DNA from: Gadus chalcogrammus
Taxonomy: Eukaryota; Chordata; Actinopteri; Gadiformes; Gadidae
Direction: 5' to 3'
NCBI RefSeq assembly: GCF_026213295.1
Contig: NC_079418.1
Location: forward strand, 8,475,511 to 8,539,510
DNA: 64,000 nucleotides
Under the pieces are notes generated by a model that was not told where the DNA came from, searched no databases, and saw only the letters and a list, made by a program, of their open reading frames with translations. A program made the position numbers and the translations under genes. This document shows, piece by piece, positions 41,788 through 54,479 of this stretch (positions are counted from its first letter, which is position 1; the number at the start of each line of letters is the position of its first letter).

Positions 41788-41903
41788 AGTCCACATTGAC
41801 GGCTGGCTGTCCGTCCAACAGCACTGTGATCTTCCTGTTAACACACAGTCCGCATTGACGGCTGGCTGTCCTTCCAACAACACAGTGATCTTCCTGTTAA
41901 CAC
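41788..41903. repeat. ~57-bp tandem duplication
   Basis: Two adjacent copies of 'agtcc(a/g)cattgacggctggctgtcc...gtgatcttcctgttaacac' differ at only a few positions. Confidence 0.9.
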
Positions 41904-41938
41904 CCCTACAGACCAGACGCTTCGGCCTCGCATACCCC

Positions 41939-42079
<141 letters not shown>

Positions 42080-42173
42080 TACACTAATCACACCTTTGAT
42101 TATACAGATCCCGCACCCCAGCGACCCCTGCAGGCTCACCATGGGCATTACACCTGTCATACCTACACATAGG

Positions 42174-42207
42174 GTTTATGGTTTATGACCCGTCATAAAC
42201 CATAAAC
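42174..42207. repeat. Perfect 16-bp-arm palindrome
   Basis: GTTTATGGTTTATGAC is followed by CC and its exact complement GTCATAAACCATAAAC. It lies within about 170 bp of where L2 sequence resumes, so near the right terminus of the Polinton. Confidence 0.95.
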
Positions 42208-42429
42208 AGGAAGTGCTCCTGTGAATAGGGATACCCCCTACACCCCCACCCCCTCCCCAACCGGAAGTGAGTTCAGATAGGAATTGGTCCAGAGAGCATA
42301 TAGGATATACTACTCTCGCGCTGTCTCGAGGTGTAAAACCCGCAGGCGAGGGCCGCAATCAGTATGTCGAAACCGCGGCATCCCCTTGACCGCTTCAGAG
42401 CTGAGTGTTTACCGGACTCTCTCTGAAAA

Positions 42430-43330
42430 TAATAAAGGTCACTTTCATCGAAGGCGCTCTTGGTCCATGATCTAATTATTGATAAAAAGATCGACATATT
42501 GGGGCTTTGTGAAACCTGGTTAAAACCAGATGAGTTTCTAGCCCTAAACGAAGCTACTCCACCCCATTACGTTAGCACCCAAGTATCTAGAGAAGTTAAG
42601 AAAGGTGGTGGAGTAGCCCTGATATCTAATTCTAAGCTTAATTTAAAGCCAAAGAATATATATATTTTCAGATCCTTTGAGGTGCTAGCGCTCTGCACCT
42701 CAGCTCCCCGAGAAGCGAAACGAGTTCCAGACTCCTTCGTTTTAGCTGTAGTATACCGTCCCCCAGGACCGTATTCAGTTTTTGTTGATGAGTTTTCTGA
42801 CTTTGCAGCTGATCTGGCTACATACTCAGACAATATTTTGCTTATTGGGGATTTCAACATTCATGTGAATAACCCGTCTGATGCCCTCGCAAGGGCTTTT
42901 CTGTCCATTACAGATACGCTTGGCTTCAAACAGCTCGTCCAGCACCCAACCCACATCGGTGGAAACACGCTGGATCTCGTTCTGACCCGCGGTGTAGACA
43001 TTTCACAGCTAGTGGTCTCTTCCTACTAGGGCCCGACCGATTTATCGGCCTGCCGATTTAATCGGCCGATTATAGCCTTTTTGAAAATAATCGGGCATCG
43101 GCCAAGAGTTGGTCGATGCCGGGGAGTTAGTTATTTATTTTACATTTTACATTACACTCATTTTTGACTGTAAATGTATTCTAAAACACTCAAAGGTTCT
43201 GCATTCAATTCACATATTCGTCAAAAGTGTTTAAAGTATATTTAAGGTATCAAAAACTACGTTTTATATGCTTTTTTTTATCGGTCGGGCCCTAAATCAT
43301 TAACTTCCTACACCTCAGCTTTATCAGACC
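42430..43330 (+). pseudogene. L2 ORF2 apurinic-type endonuclease domain
   Basis: The reading includes KIDILGLCETWLKPDEF (catalytic Glu), VVYRPPGPYSVF, NILLIGDFNIHVNNP (Asp, Asn) and IGGNTLDLVLTRG. The final Ser-Asp-His of the active site lies beyond the MITE at 43027-43303. The domain nicks target DNA for target-primed reverse transcription. The N-terminus is degraded. Confidence 0.85.
43027..43303. mobile_element. 277-bp hAT MITE in the L2 endonuclease
   Basis: The borders contain TAGGGCCCGACCGATTTATCGG at the left and its complement, 'atcggtcgggcccta', at the right. CTTCCTAC is duplicated exactly at 43019-43026 and 43304-43311. It interrupts the endonuclease just before its last catalytic motif. 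Confidence 0.85.
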
Positions 43331-44565
43331 ACTTTTTGCTTACTTTCCAGGTGATGGTATCCTGCCCCTGCGACGATCAGCAAGCTACTTTCAGCTGTCG
43401 CCGCATCACACCTGCAACCATTACAGCTATGGTTCACTTGCACCTCTCTGTAACTATAGTGGTTCTGTGGAGTGCCTTACTGATGACCTCAACATTGCCT
43501 TGCCTGTTGCAATTGATTCAGTTGCTCCGAACGTAACTAAAAAACGAACATTGAAAAAACCAGCCCCCTGGTTTAATGCAGAAACGCGCATTTTGAAGCG
43601 AAACTGCAGGATCCTGGAACGCAAATGGCGCTCGACTAAACTTGAGGTCTTTCATCTTGCATGGCATAACAGTCTGCTCACCTATAAGGGTGCGCTGACT
43701 ATTGCCAGGAATGCCTACTTTTCCAGTATCATCAATTTGAATAGAAACAATCCTAAGTTTCTTTTTGACACGGTGAGGAGTCTCACTCAGAAACAAACTC
43801 AGACCGTAGGCTCAAATCCATGAAAACTTCCTACAGCTTAATACTGGGAAGACAGAGCTGATAGTTATCGGCTCGAAGCGGGACCGGGAAGAGTTTGAGG
43901 ATGTCTCTCTGTGGTTGGATGGCTTCGCCATCCCACAGAGTGCGTCCGTCAAAAATCTTGGTGTCCTGTTTGACCCTCAATTATGCTTTGACCAACATAT
44001 AAGAAGTATAACTAGAATTGCCTTTTTCCATCCGAGAAACATTGCAAGAATCAGACCAATGTTATCTGCAGTGGATGCAGAGACACTGATTCATGCATTT
44101 GTTTCGTCAAGACTGGACTATTGCAATGCACTGTTCTCGGGATTACCGAACTCTACCACAAAAAGTCTACAGCTGGTACACAATGCGGCAGCTAGACTGC
44201 TGACCAGAACGAGAAAGTTTGATCATATTACACCTATTCTCGCCTCTTTACACTGGCTACCAATAACTTTCAGATCAGACTTTAAGGTGCTATTGCTAAC
44301 CTATAAAGCCTTGCATGGATTATCTCCATCCTACCTGAAGGACCTGATTATTCCTTATAGTCCTTCTCGGTCCCTCCGGTCTTCGGGAGCGGGCCTTCTT
44401 TCATTGCCGAAGGTTAAAAAGAAATCGGCTGGACAGAGAGCGTTTGCCTATCGAGCCCCCTTCCTATGGAATAGGCTGCCATCAGTGATCAGGGAAGCTG
44501 ACTCTGTGGAGCTATTCAAAGGAAAGCTCAAAACGCACCTCTATAATCTTGCATTTGGAGTGTGA
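43312..44565 (+). pseudogene. L2 ORF2 linker and RT C-terminus, palm deleted
   Basis: Up to about 43822 the frame encodes the endonuclease-RT linker (KKPAPWFNAETRILKRNCRI). It then jumps to the region after the catalytic YxDD (LNTGKTELIVIGSKR), followed by VKNLGVLFDPQLCFDQHI, SRLDYCNALFSGLP and LHWLPITFRSDFKVLLLTYK, typical of the CR1/L2 C-terminus. The RT palm is missing, so this L2 could not move autonomously. Confidence 0.85.
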
Positions 44566-45025
44566 AAATGACAGATGCGAAGTGAAGACTACTCTGTTTG
44601 CTTGTGCTTTTCTTATTACATTATACATTCCCACTATGTACTTTTCCGTTCTAATTCACTATTCTGTCTGTTCTAGCGTGTTGCGGGTACTGGACTGGAT
44701 GCCTGGACTCCCCTCATGGATAACCGGCCAGAACCCCATCACCATTTTAATATGATGTGCATGTATTTACCTGTATGTCAATTGTGGCACCCATTGCACT
44801 CCTGACCATCCCTGGAAGAAGGGATCCCCTACACTGCGTTTCTTCTCAAGATTTCTTCCTTGCTGATTCAAGGGAGTTTTTTCTTGCCCGTGTGGGGGCA
44901 TGGGTAAAGGGGGGTGTCACAAATATTTGGCCTGTTAAGCCCTTTGAGACTGTAATGGTGATTAAGGGCTATACAAATAAAATAGAATTGAATTGAATTG
45001 AATTTAATTGAATTGAATTGAATTG

Positions 45026-45395
45026 AAGGACAAGACGGGCAGAAGGGGACTATCAGGGCACTAGAAGGACCAGACGGGCAGAAGGGGACTATCAGGGCAC
45101 TAGAAGGGCACCAGACGGGCAGAAGGGCACTATCAGGGTACTAAAGGGGGCACTAAAAGGGCACTAGACCGACAGAAGGGGACTATAAGGGCACTGTTCT
45201 AGAGGGTACATCATCATCATTTATTGCATGAAGGAGCACCCTAGAGGGCACCTAATCATGTTTTGCACGTGAAAAGGGCAGCCAATAAGGCATTTCCTCT
45301 CGTTTTCGACACTCTTGAAGGGCACTTTAGCGCACTCTTTCAACCATTGAGCCACGAGGGGGGGCGGTCGCCCACCCTGCCCCCCCCCCCTGGGT
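45026..45395. repeat. Minisatellite and leader-like module, right part
   Basis: Units such as 'ggaccagacgggcagaa' and 'gggactatcagggcactag' continue the array seen at 19420-20060. They are followed at 45200-45350 by a module resembling 19262-19420 ('cagccaataaggcat', 'ctctttcaaccat'). The stretch ends with a hAT-like 'gggtccgccactga'. Confidence 0.85.
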
Positions 45396-45399
45396 CCGC

Positions 45400-45810
45400 C
45401 ACTGACCATGCACATACAAACACAGACACACATACATACACACACACACCATAGACACATGCACACACCATACAAACACACACGCAAAAATGCACGCCAA
45501 TGGAGGCTGGTGGAATTTATTTGAGGGGGGGCTGAACGTTTGCATTCCAAACCCAAAAAGGGGGGTCTGGGGGCATCCTCCCCCACAAGATTTCTTTGTG
45601 ATTTTCACAAACAAACGAAGCATTCTGGTGCATTCTGACAAAATAGTAAAGGCAAAAAAAGAACATTAACTTACAAAGACGAATGGGGCCAGAGAACTAA
45701 ATTTTAAGTTAATTTTTTGCCTTGTAGAAATCAGCAACATTAAGAGTGCAGATACATCAACAATAACTTTGAATTACACACAAGGTAACATTCTCTCTCT
45801 CTCTGTGTGT

Positions 45811-45813
<3 letters not shown>
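45400..45813. other. Repeat-like sequence, no gene
   Basis: AC-rich sequence (45405-45485) is followed by 'aatggaggctggtgga...', a hAT-like start, and AT-rich sequence. No open frame with a recognisable product. Confidence 0.4.

Positions 45814-45901
<88 letters not shown>
45814..45901. repeat. (GA)n microsatellite
   Basis: A run of about 88 bp of GA. Confidence 0.95.
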
Positions 45902-45904
<3 letters not shown>

Positions 45905-46165
45905 TTGTACGGCCTAGCACTTAATGTACGCACTTACTATATGACGTACTTAGTTATAGTATTTCGTTGTGTAGGGTCTTATCCTAGCTATCTTTGTTGT
46001 ATAAAGGGAATGGGTTAACCTAGTGATTGTTAGTGCTTACCACTTGGTTATATGAACATCCTTACTGTACCGACAGCGATATATTGTTGTTTCTCTTTCT
46101 TCTGACAAATGTACTTATTGTAAGTCGTGTGGATAAAAGCATGTGCTAGCGCACTAAATGTAAAT
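45902..46165. repeat. Interspersed fish repeat, copy 1
   Basis: Contains 'gggaatgggttaacctagtg', 'gtaccgacagcgatatattg' and an end 'gtaagtcgtgtggataaaagc'. The same order recurs at 50655-50850 and 61050-61390, with a fragment at 49200-49262. The family is unnamed here. Confidence 0.8.
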
Positions 46166-46338
46166 GCAAAAATAACAAGAGAATAAGATAATGGGTGAGT
46201 GTGTTACGGCCAAGCCATTGTGTTGGTAAACGTCACTCATAAATATATCTACAGTCTGCATTAGTATGCATTTAGACAAATACAATGAAATATGAATTCC
46301 ACAAAATTCATGTAAATGTGCAAACTTTTGTGTGTGGT

Positions 46339-46700
46339 TGTTGAAGACACACTTAAGGCATGATACCAACATAGGTTTGCAGAGGACTACATACAGTACA
46401 ATATGCACACTGAAGGCCTGATGCCACCAAAGGTTTGCAGAGGACTATATACAATATGAACACTGAAGGCCTGAAGCAACCATAGGTTTGCCGAGAACTA
46501 TATATACACTAGTATGTACACTGAATAGGTTTACAGAGGACTATATACAATATGCACACTGAAGGCCTGATGCCACCATGTTTGCAGAGAACTATATACA
46601 GTATGTACACTGAATAGGTTTGCAGAGGACTATATACAATCTGCACAATGAAGGCCTGGTCCCACCATAGGTTTGCAGAGAACTATATACAGTACGGGGT
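46339..46700. repeat. Tandem repeat of ~50/100-bp units
   Basis: Five or so degenerate copies alternate 'tttgcagaggactatatacaatatgcacactgaaggc' and 'tttgcagagaactatatacagtatgtacactgaatag', so the array has a higher-order period of about twice the basic unit. No gene is seen from here to 47570. Confidence 0.8.
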
Positions 46701-46719
46701 GGGGGGAGGTTGTGAGGGT

Positions 46720-47556
46720 CTGCAACCAGTGTCCATCTCAAGGGAAATACATATAGGTTAGTGGAATAAATAGAAGTTGCTTACCTCTAGCATGGCTAGC
46801 TTCACACAGTTGTTCATATGCACTCTTGCTCGCTTGTGTTTTTTTTATCCATTCTGACAGAATGTGTCATTCCTCTTAAGTCAGGTCTGTGTCCACGAAC
46901 TATCACACGCACTTGTTTTAAAAAGTATACAAGGAAAGCAAAAAATTGCATTGGCATACCCAGAGCTAGTTAGCCAAGCCTGAACCCAACTCTGGAAAAA
47001 CTTCTCTTGTAGGCTCTATCCTTTTCTCTTGCTTGTTGGGTTACGTTCACTTCTGGCTTTTCTGCTCCGAGTTCTTTTACTAGCTGAACTCACAGGGAAA
47101 CAGTGGAAGCAGTACTCAAAGTCGCCATCTTGCTGATCTCTGAGGTAATGGCAAATGCGCGGTTACGCGCAGTGGACGGTGCACTGCGCTTGGGGCTATA
47201 TCTTGGGCGCCCCAAAGCCATACAATTCGACTACGCTGATTGGCGAAATTATGTACTTTTCTGCCTAGCAACGGGGGAACCATTGGCTAATAATTCAGGC
47301 ATGTGGGGCTGAGCGAAAAGCGCCCCACGGAAGACATCTGCTTCACCAAAATGAACGTTGAATATGTCAGTGAATGAAGATTTAATCATGGGGGATTCTA
47401 AAGATATTCTAAAGTAAATGCATTACTCGAATGCAATTAAAATAGATTAATTCTCAAAATGAGAAAATATATAAAAATATATTTAAAAAAGAAAAGATGG
47501 CCGGTCGGCGGGAGGGCGGCGCCCCAGCGTACTCTATAGGCGAGCCGCCACTGATG
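46720..47556. other. Non-coding, probably a hAT-derived segment
   Basis: It ends with 'ggcgagccgccactga' (47540-47556), a hAT-like terminus in the fish style also seen at 2104 and 45395. No transposase was found and the opposite end was not identified. Confidence 0.35.
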
Positions 47557-47569
47557 CACGCGCACACAC

Positions 47570-48277
<708 letters not shown>

Positions 48278-48318
48278 GGAGACCTTGGTCGACGTGTTCA
48301 GGGTGTCGCAAGGGATCC

Positions 48319-48530
<212 letters not shown>

Positions 48531-48955
48531 AATTGGCCTCATGTTCGAATTGAGATTCACGCGATCCATGCTCAGTGCGCGTGGCTTAATCGCTCAAAGG
48601 AGCGCTCACGCACACGTACACGCAGACACACACGTACTCACGCATGCAAAACCGTCTGACAAGGCAGAGGCGGGAAATACATTGGAAGTCTGAGATTCCG
48701 GTCACATTCTTGCGGTTTGGATTTGAAGCAATCAGTGTGTTGAAGAGAGATTTGGTTTCCGTTCGTTTGCGGATAATCCGTGCGAGAGTGGTGCAATGCT
48801 GTTTGCGTTGGAGATTACAGATTTCGATTTGTTTTCGATTAGAAATATAATTTATATTCTGGACCCTTGCCAACTTTTTTTTGCTACCAAACTCATCCAA
48901 TACTACTTTCTGTGTTGTTAGTTATTATCAACCAGAGAATACTCTCGATTTCTCT

Positions 48956-49192
48956 TATAGGGGTCCTATTATGCCACCAGATGTGAGTGTCTTCCTGTGT
49001 TTCAGTGACATCACAAGTGGGCGTGTCCACTTAGACGTAGGCTTGATAGATCAGTCTACCAGCCTACCCAGTGGACCGTAGCATCCGTCAGACGTCTGGG
49101 TGGACACGCCCACTTGTGATGTGACTAAAACACAGAAAGAGGCAGCGTTTTAAGCGGCTTGTAACGTGATGTAATAGGGGCCCTTCAAACGA
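48956..49192. mobile_element. Small palindromic MITE related to TTAA-type elements
   Basis: It starts with 'aggggtcctattatg' and ends 'gtaataggggccctt'. Inside, 'gacatcacaagtgggcgtgtccac' and its complement form 25-bp arms (about 49007 and 49103). It resembles the terminal style of the element at 14349-14846, but the TTAA borders are decayed. Confidence 0.55.
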
Positions 49193-49264
49193 ATATAGAG
49201 TGTCGTGTGCTGGCATTTAATGTACGCATTTATTGTATGTTGTACGTCCTGGAACTTAATATAG

Positions 49265-49981
49265 GGGAGAGCCGGTTCGATTGAAACACATTTCAGTTTA
49301 ACATCTTTTTCAAAGATGACGTTACGTATACAAATAATTTCATCATGTGATCAACAACTCACGTGTGTATTCTCTTAGTTACAAGTGTAATTTAATAAAT
49401 ATGTTGCATGATCGCGCTCTTTTTTAACTTTGAACTTAAATTGACATTTGTTTCAAACGCCCCGCCTAGTCGGGACGTTTGAAACATATAGGCCTATGCG
49501 GGACGAATGATACAGCAAATTTTAAACAGAAAACATTGACCTTACTCTAGTTTTTATGCAACATACCGGACAAAATATACTAGTGTACTTTTCATTGTTA
49601 ATATTTCCCATAATTTCCCATAATATAAATAGGTCAAAAAATATTTTTGTCCTGTGAGTAATTGTCAAGATGCACATTTAGATTAAAACTCACCTTTCTT
49701 CTTTTATACCAGTTGGACCACTACGTTTTCATTTAATTAACTTATTTTCCTGTCCTAAGTCATGTTTAGGGATACATAGTTGAACATTCTGTTATTTATT
49801 TTTAACAAACTGGTGACGTGGGGGACGTTTGAAACAAATGTTACAATCGTCCCGACAGCGACTACTGGCACTTAAACCGTTTTTGCCTCTTAACTTCAAA
49901 TCTCTGACATTGCACACTTAGGACATGTTTAAGTACTAATTCATCTGTTGTATTGACCTATTATTATGCCATGAAACAAAC
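49265..49981. other. AT-rich non-coding sequence
   Basis: No ORF or repeat could be assigned. Three GC-rich 'gggacgtttgaaac' phrases (49475-49490, 49820-49835 and nearby) recur, suggesting an old repeat. Confidence 0.4.
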
Positions 49982-50603
49982 ACGTTGGTCCACCTCGCAA
50001 GGCGTGTTCAGTGTCACGCTTTGCCTAGTCTGGCTGAACGGAAGTGGACAGCGTCTATTGCCTACCGTCGGATTTCACCGCTACTCCTCCCCTTCCAGTT
50101 GCTGGCGTTCCCGTATTGTGCTCCCCCTCAAACTCGGAAACTTGCGCATCGTTTCACTCTGACAGCGGCATGCGCGTTTGACATTGATTTAACCAATTAA
50201 CCGATCCGTTCCACTTCACAATAGCACCTACGGTATTTGTTTAAGAGTGTTCTACAAGAACCACATATAAATGTTAAAACGTCAGCCGTTTTTATAGGTC
50301 CTGTGAGCTCCTCAAGGGCCAAAGGCTACTGAAGATTATGCAAGGACAAAGTATATTTCTCGCTAGAAATGTCATTAGAAACACGTTTAATGGTGAATCT
50401 GTCTTAAAATATTGCATTTCCTATTCAGATAATAAAGATTAATATAGGCTACGTAACAATTTCACAAAATGCTTGGAGAACGTCTCGCCCCCTGTTGGTG
50501 CTATTCCTCCATTCATTTAGATGAGCGGAAGAAAGCGTGTACTCCTCACGCTTTGGTCAGGCAAAGCGTGACACTGAACAAGCCTTGCGCGGTGGACCAA
50601 CGT
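49982..50603. mobile_element. ~620-bp MITE with ~45-bp terminal inverted repeats
   Basis: ACGTTGGTCCACCTCGCAAGG at the left end is matched inverted by CCTTGCGCGGTGGACCAACGT at the right, with similarity continuing through 'tcagtgtcacgctttgcc'. No target-site duplication is clear. Confidence 0.72.
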
Positions 50604-50654
50604 ATCTATTTCACGCTTTGGCGTGATACTGGGTTGCAGCATCATGTAGGGTCT

Positions 50655-50850
50655 TCTCCTTCCGATCTTTGCTGAATAAGGGGAATGGGTTAACCTAGTG
50701 ATTTTAAGTGCTTAGCACTTGTTTCTATGAACATCCTTTCTGTACCGACAGCGATATATTGTTGTTTCTCTTTCTTCTGACAAATGTTCTTATTGTGAGT
50801 CGCTTTGGATCAAAGCGTCTGCTGAACGCCATGAATGTAAACGTAAGGCC
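50655..50850. repeat. Interspersed fish repeat, copy 2
   Basis: Shares 'aaggggaatgggttaaccta', 'ctgtaccgacagcgatatat' and 'gtgagtcgctttggatcaaagc' with 45902-46165. Confidence 0.8.
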
Positions 50851-51159
50851 AAATGAAAAACGCGATCCGACAGCAAAGCTTGAAGCTCTCTGCTGGATCA
50901 AAGGTAAAATGACTTTGATTGTATTCTCGGTTCTAATCTGTGTAAGATTAGGTCTCTCGGCGTGGCAACGATGACGGCATCATCAGCAGCAGCTGTTTCA
51001 CAATAGAGGGAGTGACGATGAGTCAGAAACTCAGCCTCTAAGCATCACACACACATGCATAGGTACATACACACATACATACACATACACACACACATAT
51101 AGAAACATGCACATTAGCACGCACGCACATACATACACATGACTAGCCACGTGCAGGTT

Positions 51160-51365
<206 letters not shown>

Positions 51366-51689
51366 ATGTGTGCACACTTGTGTGAGTGCATGCGTGCGTG
51401 TATGGGTGCCTGTGTATGTGTGTGCATGTCTGCGTCTGTGTGTGTGTGCGTCTGTGTGCTGGCCTTGCAGACGCAGCCTAGACTTAAGGATTTCCCTTCC
51501 TCATGGAACATACCGGAATATTCCGTCTCTAATGGGCTGGGTATTTCATTTCCTCAATACAAGGGCTTTCCTTTGACCTCTTCCTCATAAACAAATCATC
51601 CTTCATCCCAAAACCCTCTGAGTGGTTAAAAACATTTAACCTGAATCGTCTGTCCTGCTGGTTATGAGTTCAAGTCATGAGTTGGCTTA

Positions 51690-51800
51690 GTTCTGGTGGG
51701 AGATGGGTTTTACTGGTAACCACAAGGTCGCTAGTTCGATCCCCAGCTCCTCCTAGCTGAGTGTCGAGGTGTCCCTGATGCAAACCGGTCAGGTAAGTTT
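51690..51800 (+). mobile_element. tRNA-derived SINE head fragment
   Basis: The B-box-like 'ggtcgctagttcgatcccc' is followed by 'agctcctcctagctgagtgt' and 'cgaggtgtccctgatgcaa', the same consensus as the SINE at 9790-10040. The rest of the element is not recognised. 51800-52500 is AT-rich and empty. Confidence 0.6.
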
Positions 51801-52507
51801 ATGGAACCCAGATTGTAAATTCATAAGGAGATAGAGAGGGACACAACACAACATGTTTACCTGTTAACCTTTCTGGTTGATGAGGAAGCCTTCTCAAGGC
51901 TAAAGCCCTAAGCAGACGTTAATTCAATATTGAGCGTTGAAATGTTTGTCTTTTTTTGGAGAATCTTCATAGAATTGAATACAATCATTTTTATCGTCAT
52001 TCCATGCAGTACAGCGAAAATAAAAGTCATCCAGACCTTGGATTTATTTATAAGACAGGTTAAAGAAGATAAGCATAACAAATAAAAATCAAATATACAA
52101 ATAACAAGTAAAGTTGAAATATTTAGATTAATAACAAAAGCAGCAGAGGTAAACAGTATTGCAGAGTAGTGTTTTTATCTTAAACAGGCCAGCAGCGATT
52201 TAGCATGATGCAAAACTAAATCTGTTTAGAATTGGATTAGGACTGAAATCCCCTTTGGGAAATTTGTTTTAAAAAATTGAATCAGCGCATTTTCGAGAAT
52301 CCGTGGAAAAAAAAATCCCAGAACTTGTAAACCATAAGTTTAACTGCTATTCCTTGGAGATGTATCAACACAAGACCTGGACGAAAGATAACCCTCATAA
52401 GTCATAAGTAACTACATATTTTCTTATTGTGTGATTCATTAAACATTTGTCAAGTATTTTACACGTTTCTATTGTTATTAAATTGATCATATACCAGATG
52501 AGAGACA

Positions 52508-52738
<231 letters not shown>

Positions 52739-52739
52739 T

Positions 52740-54010
52740 CACCTGGTCTGAGTGTGATTGGACTCTGGGGCTGGGGGAGGATGCACACCTATTGCTCGTT
52801 GACCAATCGGTGGTCAGCAGGTTGAACCAGCCGTCATCACACACACTTTGGGAGAGATCTCCTCCCAAGATATACTTTATTTTAGTCACTTTACTTTACT
52901 TGGCTCTAGTTAAACATTTGCTTTTATTTAATATACAATAATGTGTTATTACATACTGCTGTTGGTTAGACACATGTTAAAAGGTAAATCTATAATTACA
53001 ATATTTATGTTTAAATGTTTTGTATTTTGTGTATTATGTTATGTGTCGATTTGTTAGTCATGTTTATTACATTTATATTTGCATGGATGCTTCCGGCTTG
53101 AGTTGCGCAACTCCATAAGTTAATGGCACTTGACAAATCAGTCATCTGCGTCTCTAAGTTCACAGCCCTGGGCGGAATTTATGCTACGCTGTCCAGCATA
53201 TGTCATATGGTGGATATTCACATCTGCATACTTCTTTCTATAGACATGGATTGTGCCTGGGGCAAGGATTTGGGTTCTTTTAAAAGTTGATTGGTTTGAA
53301 CTTAAGTCCCTCCCCCCTCCCCTTTGCCCCTTGAGTCTTTCAATTAATACAGGCACCTAGTTCTGTCACAAAAGTATGAATATATTTTATTTTATTTTTG
53401 TGATAATTTTTTTTTGTATTTTATAATTCATACTGAAAAGAGTTACAAATAAGACAACATACAACATTCAACCACGCTCATTCTTCCCCCCCCCCAACCT
53501 ACCCAGCCCCAGATCTTGCCCCTCACAAAGGGAAATTCATTTATTTCAGCAGCTCAACAAAGTTGTTGAATCTATATAAAAAATAAGAAAAATAAATAAA
53601 TTAATAAATAAAATATCAATAATAATAATAATAACAATAATAATAATAAGTAATAGATATAAAATAAAAGGAAAAAACCAATAATTTGGGATGAAAGATG
53701 AAAAAGAAGTGAGTAAGCAGTAAATGAGTATGGATAGTTGACCAAAGTATGGAAGTACAAGTAGTTCTCTTAACTTGGTTCTTACAAATTTTAGATAAAA
53801 TGCATCGTATCAACGTTTTGGCCATTTTCTTGTGAGATGAGGGCATGACCATTTAAGGATTAGATCCGGTAAAATATGGGTTTCATTATGACAAACTTTG
53901 AAAAAAATTGATTGTATAACTCAATGAATGCTGGCCAACAGACATTAGCCCTTTTACATGCAGCTTGTTAAACAAAACCATTTGGTCGCATAACACAAGG
54001 TTTATCTGAT
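52740..54010. other. AT-rich non-coding sequence
   Basis: No gene recognised. It contains AT-rich low complexity, including (AAT)n near 53620-53650, and a C-run at 53487. Confidence 0.4.
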
Positions 54011-54200
54011 GAGCAACAGTCTGTTTTTTGTCTAGACCAAAGCAACCGAAAAAGTCTGCCTTAGGGAAGTTTGACTGGAAGTCATGGGATGGAGAGTATG
54101 AATATTACTGTCAGAAGAACGCACTGTTTTCCGTCCCAAAGGCATCGGAGGGAGACATAATCCTTTTCAATCAAAGTTCTCTTTGTCGTAAGAGTCATTC
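54010..54200 (+). other. Unassigned 57-codon coding-like segment
   Basis: A plus frame reads SALGKFDWKSWDGEYEYYCQ and onward, with more balanced composition than its surroundings, before running into TG repeats. I do not recognise it. It could be a transposon fragment or chance. Confidence 0.2.
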
Positions 54201-54329
54201 GATTTCTTATATAATCTGTGTGTGTGTGTACGTGTGTGTGTGTGTGTGTCTGTGTGTGTCTGTGTGTGTGTGTGTTAATTTATTAACGTCTAATTAGGCC
54301 ATTCAATGGTACAGTATGGATGGATGCAC

Positions 54330-54476
<147 letters not shown>

Positions 54477-54479
54477 TGG

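Larger units (their letters stand above)
42345..45025 (+). mobile_element. L2-type LINE, ORF2 and 3' UTR (right part)
   Basis: L2 sequence resumes with the ORF2 endonuclease and continues, with a hAT MITE and an RT deletion, to a 3' UTR ending in 'ggtgattaagggctataca' and a (TTGAA)n tail (44985-45025). It has the same orientation as the L2 5' half at 20061-20650, and minisatellite sequence resumes directly after its tail. The exact border with the Polinton is unresolved (42,210-42,430). Confidence 0.82.
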
